DNA from: an uncultured Clostridia bacterium
Lineage (GTDB): Bacteria; Bacillota; Clostridia; Oscillospirales; Oscillospiraceae
Length of the DNA: 16,280 bases
Assembly (NCBI GenBank): GCA_947169005.1
Contig: CAMVOG010000020.1
Location: 1 to 16,280 of the forward strand
Reading direction: 5' to 3'
The translations under genes were made by a program, and so were the position numbers. Of the stretch, positions 6,607 through 12,003 are shown one piece after another. The number at the start of each line of letters is the position of its first letter. Within the stretch, counting starts at the first letter, position 1. The notes beneath the pieces are model-generated. The model was not told the DNA's origin, searched no databases, and saw only the letters and a program-made list of their open reading frames with translations.

Positions 6607-8012
6607 CCTTTCAGCATCTCCCTTATGCGCTTGGCGGTCTGGGCCGCCGCGTGATGCGAGCCCCCGTCCCCGCAGAGACCGATGACGGTCTGCCCGTCCT
6701 CCACGATGCCGGGGAAATAGAAGCCGCACTCGTCCTTTTTGTCCGCCACGCTGACTAAAATGCCCTTGTGCCGGGCCAGGGAGGCCACGTGGTGATTCAC
6801 GTCCCTTTGGTCCGTGGCGGCCACCACCAGGAAGGCGTCCTCCAAATCTCCGTCCTCAAAGGGGCGGCGCTTCAGGGTCACGCGGCCCCTCTCCGCCAGC
6901 CGTTCCAGCTCGGCGGAGACCTCCGGGGCCACCACCGTGAGGGTGAAGCGGAATTTCGCCAGGCTCAGGGCCCGGCGGGTGGCGATGCGTCCGCCGCCCA
7001 CCACCAGGACCGTCTTCCCGGCGGAGTCGATAAAGAGCGGAAAATGGCTGTGGCGGGGCTCCGCCTCCGCCTGCTCCCGGCCCGCCAGCCAGTCCGTCAG
7101 ATCGGCCCAGGCCGCCTCGATGGTGGGGCGTACCTGCTCCAGGGCCGCGCCCCGGTCCGCCTCCCGGCTGGCCGCGTCGGCCACCTGGTCCACGTCCAGA
7201 AGCGTCACGCCGGGAAGCTCCCTGGGCATGGCCAGGTCCAGGAAAAGGCGGGGCAGGGGGGAGACCTCCGCCAGCGCCGCCGCCGTGACGGTGTAGTGGG
7301 GGCTCGCCGTGGCGGAGACCACCGCCTGGCAGCCCGCCATGGCCCCGTAGCGCTCGGCGTAGTCCACGGCCTTCACGCCCCGGGGCAGCTCCACGGACCC
7401 GTGGCGGTACTGCCGCAGGGTCATGGTCACGTCCAGGCCCGCCTCGGCCAGGGCGGAGGCCGCGGCGCGGCCCACCTCGCCGTTGCCGATCACCAGCACC
7501 TGCCGCACGCCGGGGCAGGAGAGCGCCACGTCCTTTGCGGCCAGGGCGGCGGACACGTCCCCGTGGGAAAAGCGCGTCTCGGTCTTCACCCGCTTGGCGG
7601 CGGTGACGGCCTCCCGGAAGAAGACCTCCAAAATGGCGTCCGCCGTGCCCGCCTGCCGGGCCTGGACCAGGGCGTTCTTCACCTGGGTCAGGATCTGGTC
7701 CTCGGCAAAGAGGCGGCTTTTCAGCCCCGCCGCCAGGGCCGCCAGGTGGCCGAAGGCCTCCCGGCCCGCGTATGTATAGGCGCCCTCCGGCTCCGCCTCA
7801 AAGAGGGAGAAGGGGCGGACCTCCGCCCCCTCCTCCAGGGAGAGGCAGAGCTCCGTGCGGTTGCAGGTGGAGAGCAGCACGGCCCCCAGCACCCCCGGCG
7901 TGCGGGCGGCCCGGGCCAGCAGCTCCTGCTGGGCCGGGCGGGAAAGGGCGAAGCGCTCCCGCTCCGCCACGGAAGCGGCACTGTGATCGATGCCGCTCAG
8001 AATGACGTTCAA
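6603..8012 (-). CDS. hemA-sirC: Fused glutamyl-tRNA reductase / precorrin-2 dehydrogenase
   Basis: A 469-residue fusion. The N-terminal part (about 1-312) is glutamyl-tRNA reductase: LLSTCNRTEL with nucleophile Cys50, LAAGLKSRLFAEDQIL..VK (92-112), and the NADPH-binding VLVIGNGEVGR (172-182). The C-terminal part (about 325-469) resembles SirC/Met8p and the CysG N-terminus, which oxidises precorrin-2 to sirohydrochlorin: VLVVGGGRIATRRA (335-348), VVAATD (396-401), ADKKDECGFYFPGIV (423-437). The reductase's long helical dimerisation domain is cut to a stub (about 275-312). Where CysG has a Ser-Pro after the Gly-Gly turn, this protein reads GGSHH. The start is TTG at 8012, with AAGGAAG 8 nt upstream. 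Similar fusions are known in clostridia such as Clostridium josui. Confidence 0.94.
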   Translation of the reverse strand: MNVILSGIDHSAASVAERERFALSRPAQQELLARAARTPGVLGAVLLSTCNRTELCLSLEEGAEVRPFSLFEAEPEGAYTYAGREAFGHLAALAAGLKSRLFAEDQILTQVKNALVQARQAGTADAILEVFFREAVTAAKRVKTETRFSHGDVSAALAAKDVALSCPGVRQVLVIGNGEVGRAAASALAEAGLDVTMTLRQYRHGSVELPRGVKAVDYAERYGAMAGCQAVVSATASPHYTVTAAALAEVSPLPRLFLDLAMPRELPGVTLLDVDQVADAASREADRGAALEQVRPTIEAAWADLTDWLAGREQAEAEPRHSHFPLFIDSAGKTVLVVGGGRIATRRALSLAKFRFTLTVVAPEVSAELERLAERGRVTLKRRPFEDGDLEDAFLVVAATDQRDVNHHVASLARHKGILVSVADKKDECGFYFPGIVEDGQTVIGLCGDGGSHHAAAQTAKRIREMLKG

Positions 8013-8038
8013 ATCGGCTACTTCCTTTCGGAGTTTTT

Positions 8039-8075
8039 CAGTACTCAGGACTCAGTACTTAGGACTCAGTACTGA
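8039..8075. repeat. 14-bp repeats between cbiK and hemA-sirC
   Basis: CAGTACTCAGGACT (8039-8052), CAGTACTTAGGACT (8053-8066) and a partial CAGTACTGA (8067-8075). The unit is a rotation of the 14-bp unit at 466-479. The array lies in the 70-bp gap between two genes of the operon, 27 bases upstream of the hemA-sirC start, and is transcribed. Confidence 0.85.
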
Positions 8076-8082
8076 GTATTGC

Positions 8083-8841
8083 TTACTCCAGCGCCGCTTT
8101 CGCACGCTGGACGTACAGGGCGCGGATGCCTTCGTATTCGCCCAAACCGCGGAGCAGGCAGCGGGTCTTGATGCCCTCGGCGCGGAAGCGCTCCGCCCAG
8201 TCCCCGGCCATGTCGTTTTTGGCGTGGTCCCCGGCCACCAGCATCAGCGGGGTCAGCAGGGCCTTCCTGTAGCCCGCCCGCTTCACGGCGGCGACCACGG
8301 TGTCCAGGTCCGGCCAGGCCTCCACGGTGCCGATGAAGATATCGGGGGCGACCTTCTCCCGGGCGTAGTAGGCGGCGGCGGAGTAGAGCAGGTTGCAGTT
8401 ATGCTCCGAGCCGTGGCCCATGAGGACCAGGGCCTCCCCCTCCTGCCGCTCAACGGCGGCGGAAAGGGCGGAAAGCACCCCGTCCACGTCCTCCAAAGAG
8501 CGCATGAGGGGCCCCGCGACCCGCAGGGCGGTGAAGCCCTCGGCCTCGGCCAGGAAGCCCAGCAGCTTTTCATATTCCTCGCCGGGGATCAGGTGCGTGG
8601 GCAGCACCAGCAGGTCCTCCACGCCCTCGGCCCGCAGCGCGGCCAGCGCGCCGGGCACGTCAAAAATCTCCGTGCCCTCCTTTGCCAGCTTCCGGCGGAT
8701 CATGCCGCTGGTGAAGGCCCGGGCCGGGACCCGGTCCGGAAAAGCGGCGGCGGCCTCCCGCTCCACCGCGGCGATGGCGGCCTCCAGCGCGTCCCGGTGC
8801 GAGGTGCCGAAGCTGACGATCAGCAAGCCTTTTTTGTTCAT
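8083..8841 (-). CDS. cbiK: Sirohydrochlorin cobaltochelatase (anaerobic type)
   Basis: CbiK inserts Co2+ into sirohydrochlorin, committing it to the oxygen-independent cobalamin route. The 252 residues match the usual CbiK length. Features are the N-terminal KGLLIVSFGTSH (4-15), LPTHLIPGEEY (80-90), VLMGHGSEHN with metal-binding His143, FIGTVEAWPDLD with Glu174, and LMLVAGDHAKNDMAGD with His206. The two histidines and the glutamate match the metal-site pattern of Salmonella CbiK. The frame is open upstream to 9033, but that part lies in the riboswitch. The ATG at 8841 has GGGAGG 8 nt upstream. It is the first gene of the operon, directly behind the cobalamin riboswitch. No signal peptide is seen, so it is cytoplasmic. 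Confidence 0.95.
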   Translation of the reverse strand: MNKKGLLIVSFGTSHRDALEAAIAAVEREAAAAFPDRVPARAFTSGMIRRKLAKEGTEIFDVPGALAALRAEGVEDLLVLPTHLIPGEEYEKLLGFLAEAEGFTALRVAGPLMRSLEDVDGVLSALSAAVERQEGEALVLMGHGSEHNCNLLYSAAAYYAREKVAPDIFIGTVEAWPDLDTVVAAVKRAGYRKALLTPLMLVAGDHAKNDMAGDWAERFRAEGIKTRCLLRGLGEYEGIRALYVQRAKAALE

Positions 8842-8887
8842 GACGTATGCCTCCCTATACAATTTATTAATGAGGACAGGGCGGCAC

Positions 8888-8916
8888 AAAAAAGCCCATT
8901 CCGAAGCGGAACGGGC
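8888..8916 (-). terminator. Intrinsic terminator of the cobalamin riboswitch
   Basis: On the minus strand a 10-bp stem, GCCCGTTCCG/CGGAATGGGC (one G-T pair), with a 3-nt loop is followed by TTTTTTG. An alternative hairpin, GGGCGA/TCGCCC (8934-8929 with 8918-8913), overlaps its 5' arm and is a candidate competing fold. Confidence 0.85.
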
Positions 8917-8935
8917 GACAGAAAGCGATCGCCCT

Positions 8936-9050
8936 GCCCATAGACCGTGAGCAGCGTGCCCGTCCGACCTCGGCGACCTGACTCGCGGGGTAAGCTCCCC
9001 GCATACAGTGGCGGTACCGTGCGGGCCTCTCACCCGCTTCTCCGATGGGC
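8936..9050 (-). ncRNA. Cobalamin riboswitch aptamer
   Basis: Minus-strand hallmarks occur in the right order: GCCACTG (9012-9006), then GGGGAGCTTACCCC, then GAGTCAGG (8984-8977), the B12-box core. The ends GCCCAT (9050-9045) and ATGGGC (8941-8936) can close the P1 helix. A terminator follows and cbiK starts 95 nt downstream. High adenosylcobalamin is expected to stop transcription of the whole cbiK-hemL operon. Exact boundaries were judged by eye. Confidence 0.92.
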
Positions 9051-9088
9051 CCGGGGGGACCCGTGGCCGGACGAATTTTTACGTTTAT

Positions 9089-9117
9089 ATCATACAGGGA
9101 ATGAGCAAGGAAGTCAA
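9089..9117 (-). promoter_or_regulatory. Predicted promoter of the riboswitch-cbiK-hemL operon
   Basis: On the minus strand TTGACT (9117-9112) and TATGAT (9094-9089) are 17 bp apart, both close to consensus. The transcript would start about 30-35 nt before the P1 helix of the riboswitch. Confidence 0.75.
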
Positions 9118-9130
9118 GGGGGAGTTCGGG

Positions 9131-9252
9131 GGGACAGGCAGCAGGGCTCAGGGAACAGGGGACGGGGGACAAGGGAACGGGGAACAGGGGACAGGGAACA
9201 GGGGAGCAGGGAACAAGGAGCAGGGAACAGGGGGACGGGGGACAGGAGAGCA
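9131..9252. repeat. G-rich degenerate heptamer array
   Basis: Roughly 14-16 copies of a 7-8 bp unit based on GGGAACA/GGGGACA, on the plus strand. The many runs of three or more G with short spacers could form G-quadruplexes. The array begins about 14 bp behind the -35 box of the operon promoter. Open frames through it encode only low-complexity Pro/Ser/Cys or Gly/Gln/Thr peptides and are not genes. Confidence 0.85.
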
Positions 9253-9258
9253 AGTCAG

Positions 9259-9291
9259 AAAAGGGGAGGAACGGTTTTACCTCGTTCCTCC
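9259..9291 (-). terminator. Terminator after the small acidic protein gene
   Basis: On the minus strand GGAGGAACG (9291-9283) pairs with CGTTCCTCC (9273-9265) around a 9-nt loop, followed by CCTTTT. It lies 39 bp past the stop of the 61-residue gene. Confidence 0.75.
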
Positions 9292-9329
9292 TCCAAGCAC
9301 GCTGTTCGGGCTATCCCCCAGGCACGGAT

Positions 9330-9515
9330 TCAATCGTCATCTTCCTCATCATCATTTTGCCAGGAAGAAATAATATGCATTTCGCCGCTGTTCATATCCA
9401 TTGCCATGTGATCCCCGAATCTACTCATCAGGTTTCCCTCTGAATCCATCGCCATGTTATCAGAGAGTGAAAAGATGAAATCATCGTCTTCATAATCGAA
9501 AAGCATCTTACCCAT
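9330..9515 (-). CDS. Small acidic protein of unknown function
   Basis: A 61-residue, strongly acidic protein starting MGKMLFDYEDDDF and ending in the acidic tail NDDEEDDD. The middle contains an imperfect internal duplication: SDNMAMDSEGNLMSR (18-32) and GDHMAMDMNSGEMHI (34-48). No signal peptide or membrane segment is seen. The function is not recognised. The frame continues upstream to 9554, but the ATG at 9515 has GAGGAGG about 9 nt before it. That ribosome site overlaps the stop of the preceding ankyrin-like gene (14-bp gap), so the two are very probably translationally coupled and made together. Such a charged product could be a partner or inhibitor of the upstream protein, which is inference only. 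Confidence 0.8.
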   Translation of the reverse strand: MGKMLFDYEDDDFIFSLSDNMAMDSEGNLMSRFGDHMAMDMNSGEMHIISSWQNDDEEDDD

Positions 9516-9529
9516 TGATATCTGCCTCC

Positions 9530-10735
9530 TCACAATTCTTGTTCTATATTGCAAATCCTCTGATAAAGGGAATTGATTTTTTTTATATCGTCTTCCCAGC
9601 CGCTTTCACCCGGGCTGCCTGTCACGCGGACAATATTGGTTGAAAGGAGAAAATTCTCGGGGATAGAAAGAAATCGAAAACAAACGAGGTCTCCGTTCTC
9701 TCTAAAACTCAACTCACCAAGCGCGTCGTGTATCCGTTGTTCTTTGCTTTGGGGGTATGCTTCGCGGTATAATGAATCAGCGGCCTGCAGTATCAGAGAT
9801 TTCAGCCTCTCAAGCACTTTCTGATTGTGGTCGAGAGCTCTGTCGATCGCAAGCTGAACATTCGTGTTGCCGTTTTTGAGCATTTTTTCAATCAGCTTGC
9901 CAAGGTACGGATATACGAGGAAGTAATCCTCTTTCCATGGACTCTTAAAGCCCATTTCTTCCGTGAAATAGCCTATTACCTCTTTTCCGCCCTCTGCCGC
10001 AGCGGACAGCAGCGCCTCATCGTAACTTTTGTCAAAATCCGTTGTATGGAGAGAAACATAATCGCAGCGGTACATGTCCGGTATTTCCCTTGCGCGAAGC
10101 TCCTGAAGCGCTTCCAGATCCTTGTGTCGGATCGCCAGGGTCACCAGTTTCCGGCGCAGTTCATCCTTTTCCCTCATTATATACGTGAGTTGATCCATAA
10201 GCTCCGGCCTTCTGCGCTCAATTTTAGTTCCCGCGCCAAAGCCCCAGGAATGGTCAGCTGTAGAATCATCCACAAACCATATATATTTGTTATCCATCAA
10301 GTATTTGAGGAAATCGTAGTTCTCATAATCCAAAGCGTAGTCCAGGACGGTTTTGCCGTATTCATCTGTATTCAGAATCAGTTTATCTTCTCGGTTTATG
10401 TAAACTTCCCAAAGGTCTTTATCCTTGCTGCAGGCAATGCCGCTGTTTGTGATGCGATTGCTTGACGGAACGATCGTCTTCCCCGCGCTGATGATTTCGT
10501 CAGCGGAAACATCCAGCAAAAAAGAGAAGAACGGTAAATCATCTATCTGAATTCCCTTTGCCCCATTCAGAATTTGAGAGAGCTTGTTCGCCATTTTCTG
10601 TACGTCTTCATTTTCTGCCGTTCCATCACGCAGCTTTAAATACGCAACGCAAAACTGCCGTTCACTTTTGTATTTTTGCCCTATTCGACTTCTCAGATAT
10701 GCGCCGATTTCCTTGTTTGTTACTCGCGTTATCAT
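9530..10735 (-). CDS. HTH-like / ankyrin-like protein of unknown function
   Basis: A 401-residue protein with no confident family. Residues about 5-90 resemble a divergent Xre-like helical domain (EIGAYLRSRIGQKY, then LSQILNGAKGIQIDDLPFF and LLDVSADEIISAG). Residues about 115-150 look like one ankyrin repeat (DEYGKTVLDYALDYENYDFLKYLMD), and helical pairs at about 195-220, 238-262 and 290-320 could be further degenerate repeats. The ATG at 10735 has GGAGGG 6 nt upstream; the open frame above it lacks a ribosome site. A possible extended -10 (TGATATAGT, 10763-10755) lies just upstream. The gene is clearly more AT-rich than its neighbours, with many AAA, ATA and TTT codons, suggesting horizontal acquisition. 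It is coupled to the acidic-protein gene downstream. Confidence 0.75.
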   Translation of the reverse strand: MITRVTNKEIGAYLRSRIGQKYKSERQFCVAYLKLRDGTAENEDVQKMANKLSQILNGAKGIQIDDLPFFSFLLDVSADEIISAGKTIVPSSNRITNSGIACSKDKDLWEVYINREDKLILNTDEYGKTVLDYALDYENYDFLKYLMDNKYIWFVDDSTADHSWGFGAGTKIERRRPELMDQLTYIMREKDELRRKLVTLAIRHKDLEALQELRAREIPDMYRCDYVSLHTTDFDKSYDEALLSAAAEGGKEVIGYFTEEMGFKSPWKEDYFLVYPYLGKLIEKMLKNGNTNVQLAIDRALDHNQKVLERLKSLILQAADSLYREAYPQSKEQRIHDALGELSFRENGDLVCFRFLSIPENFLLSTNIVRVTGSPGESGWEDDIKKINSLYQRICNIEQEL

Positions 10736-10825
10736 TTTGATCCCTCCTGAAAAGACTATATCACACCGTAAGCATGCTGTATATCCCTTGTTTTGCATAC
10801 GAGAAAAACGAACTGAGCAAATAGC

Positions 10826-10842
10826 ATATGCTTTTTGCATAT
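10826..10842. repeat. Inverted repeat upstream of the ankyrin-like gene
   Basis: ATATGC (10826-10831) and GCATAT (10837-10842) flank TTTTT, about 90 bp upstream of the start of the HTH-like gene. It could be an operator for an autoregulator or a chance AT-rich palindrome. Nothing else in 10736-10940 looks like a gene. Confidence 0.35.
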
Positions 10843-10942
10843 ATCGGCTTGATATTCTCCATAAAGCAGGGCGGCTCATCTTGAAAGAAGAGGTGTTATC
10901 TCAGAAAAAACGCGTGCAATTATGCCTGTGACCTGCGGCGAC

Positions 10943-10978
10943 AAAACCGCGGGCCGGGGAGCGATTGCCCCCCGGCCC
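10943..10978 (-). terminator. Terminator after the DUF378 gene
   Basis: GGGCCGGGG (10951-10959) pairs with CCCCGGCCC (10970-10978). On the minus strand the stem is followed by GCGGTTTTG. The stem is very strong but the U-tract is short. Confidence 0.6.
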
Positions 10979-10985
10979 TTTGCGT

Positions 10986-11195
10986 TTACGCCTCGTCGCG
11001 GCCTGCCTCCCGCTCACGGAAGAGCAGGGAGATGCACCAGATGCCCGCCAGGCCCACCAGCGTGAAGATCACGCGGGATACCGTGTTGGTCCCGCCGCAG
11101 AGAAAGCTGACGGCGTCGAAATTGAAAATGCCGATGCTTCCCCAGTTGAGCGCGCCGATAATGGAGAGGATCAGCGCGATCCGGTCTATAATCAT
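10986..11195 (-). CDS. DUF378 family small membrane protein
   Basis: A 69-residue protein matching the DUF378 (YuzA-like) pattern: RIALILSIIGALNWGSIGIFNFDAVSFL, then GGTNTVSRVIFTLVGLAGIW. Two hydrophobic segments (about 6-27 and 42-61) suggest a two-pass inner membrane protein with a short charged tail, FREREAGRDEA. The function is unknown. The ATG at 11195 has AAAGGAAG 8 nt upstream. It is transcribed alone, ends at a strong hairpin, and shows the GC-rich composition of the surrounding genome, unlike the ankyrin-like gene next to it. No convincing promoter was found in 11196-11290 on this strand. Confidence 0.85.
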   Translation of the reverse strand: MIIDRIALILSIIGALNWGSIGIFNFDAVSFLCGGTNTVSRVIFTLVGLAGIWCISLLFREREAGRDEA

Positions 11196-11293
11196 CCAAC
11201 AGACTTCCTTTCATCGCGTCCTCGGGCCTATTGTGCCCCGCAGCGCGGAAAGCATACGCGGCGCGGCAATGGGAAATTTTTTTCGTTCATGGC

Positions 11294-11322
11294 TTTAAAA
11301 GCGGAAAGGATTATTGTATAAT
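11294..11322 (+). promoter_or_regulatory. Predicted promoter of the Lrp-aminotransferase operon
   Basis: TTTAAA (11294-11299) and TATAAT (11317-11322) are 17 bp apart. Transcription would begin near 11329, leaving a leader of about 185 nt before the Lrp-family gene. Confidence 0.6.
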
Positions 11323-11324
11323 AA

Positions 11325-11388
11325 AATCCCCATGCGCCGCAGGGCGCCCCACGACGCATGAAGGTTTACAGCGCATGGGGATTTTTTG
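11325..11388 (+). terminator. Terminator-like hairpin at the head of the leader
   Basis: ATCCCCATGCGC (11325-11336) is perfectly complementary to GCGCATGGGGAT (11371-11382), whose final T runs into TTTTTT. It begins almost at the predicted transcription start, with no plus-strand gene upstream, so it looks like an attenuator. A second copy of CGCATG (11355-11360) and a local GCGCC/GGCGC hairpin (11334-11347) both compete for the left arm. Confidence 0.6.
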
Positions 11389-11493
11389 CGCATCCGTTCC
11401 GGTTGCCCCGTCAGGGGCGAGGAACGGGCGCTTGAATCAATTATTACTGTGGAAGCGCAGCTTTCACAGTAATAAATCACGGGCGCGAGCCCG
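11388..11493 (+). promoter_or_regulatory. Three further hairpins in the structured leader
   Basis: Hairpin 2: CCGTTCC (11394-11400) with GGAACGG (11421-11427), an inner GCCCC/GGGGC, and an outer GCGC/GCGC across a 2-nt bulge. Hairpin 3: a 16-bp stem, TTATTACTGTG.. with ..CACAGTAATAA (11441-11475), with loop GCA and one G-T pair but no T-run. Hairpin 4: CGGGC/GCCCG closing a GCGA tetraloop (11480-11493). No T-box, SAM, lysine or glycine riboswitch signature was recognised. Confidence 0.55.
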
Positions 11494-11514
11494 ACATCCG
11501 AAAAGGAGAAGAAC

Positions 11515-12003
11515 ATGAACAGGCAGCATGAAATTTTAAAGCTTCTGGAGGACGACTGCCGCTGCAGCCCCGCGGAGATCGCCGCGATGCTGGGCGAGGA
11601 GGAGGCCGCCGTTTCCGAGGCCGTGCAGAATATGGAGAAGGAGAATCTGATCCTGGGCTACAAGGCCATGGTGGACTGGGACCGGACCGGGGAGGAGATC
11701 GTCACCGCCCTCATCGAGGTGAAGGTGACGCCCCAGCGGGGGGACGGCTTCGAGCATATCGCCGAGCGCATCTATCAGTTCGACGAGGTGGAGAGCCTCT
11801 ATCTGATGAGCGGGGCCTATGACTTCACGGTGATCATCACGGGCCGCACGCTGAAGGAGGTCGCCAACTTTGTTTCCGTCCGCCTGTCCACCATCGACGG
11901 CGTGATCGGCACCTCCACCCACTTCATTCTGAAAAAATATAAGGAAAAGCACACCGTCTTCGAGGCGAAGCCCGTTCAGGAAGAAAGGATGACCTTCTGT
12001 TGA
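11515..12003 (+). CDS. Lrp/AsnC family transcriptional regulator
   Basis: A 162-residue regulator with the family layout. An N-terminal winged HTH (about 1-55: ILKLLEDDCRCSPAEIAAMLG, then VSEAVQNMEKENLILGYKAMVDW) is followed by the RAM ligand-binding and oligomerisation domain (about 62-145: VTALIEVKVTPQRG, VESLYLMSGAYDFTVIITG, VRLSTIDGVIGTSTHFIL). These proteins bind amino acids and act as dimers or higher oligomers. The ATG has AAGGAG 7 nt upstream. Its stop overlaps the TTG start of the aminotransferase gene. The pairing with a class I/II aminotransferase resembles the AlaR-AlaT (YugG-YugH) operon of Bacillus subtilis, so control of the adjacent operon and an alanine-type effector are plausible, unproven inferences. 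Confidence 0.92.
   Translation: MNRQHEILKLLEDDCRCSPAEIAAMLGEEEAAVSEAVQNMEKENLILGYKAMVDWDRTGEEIVTALIEVKVTPQRGDGFEHIAERIYQFDEVESLYLMSGAYDFTVIITGRTLKEVANFVSVRLSTIDGVIGTSTHFILKKYKEKHTVFEAKPVQEERMTFC

Noticed and set aside
6768..8075. A 435-codon plus-strand open frame opposite hemA-sirC
   Set aside because: Shadow of the real gene; Gly/His/Gln/Arg-rich composition typical of antisense frames, and no family signature.
8867..9253. A 128-codon Pro/Ser/Cys-rich minus-strand frame
   Set aside because: It runs through the G-rich repeat array and the riboswitch; its composition is produced by the heptamer repeat.
11325..11514. T-box riboswitch
   Set aside because: The leader architecture resembles an amino-acid operon leader, but no conserved T-box sequence or specifier-loop pattern is present.
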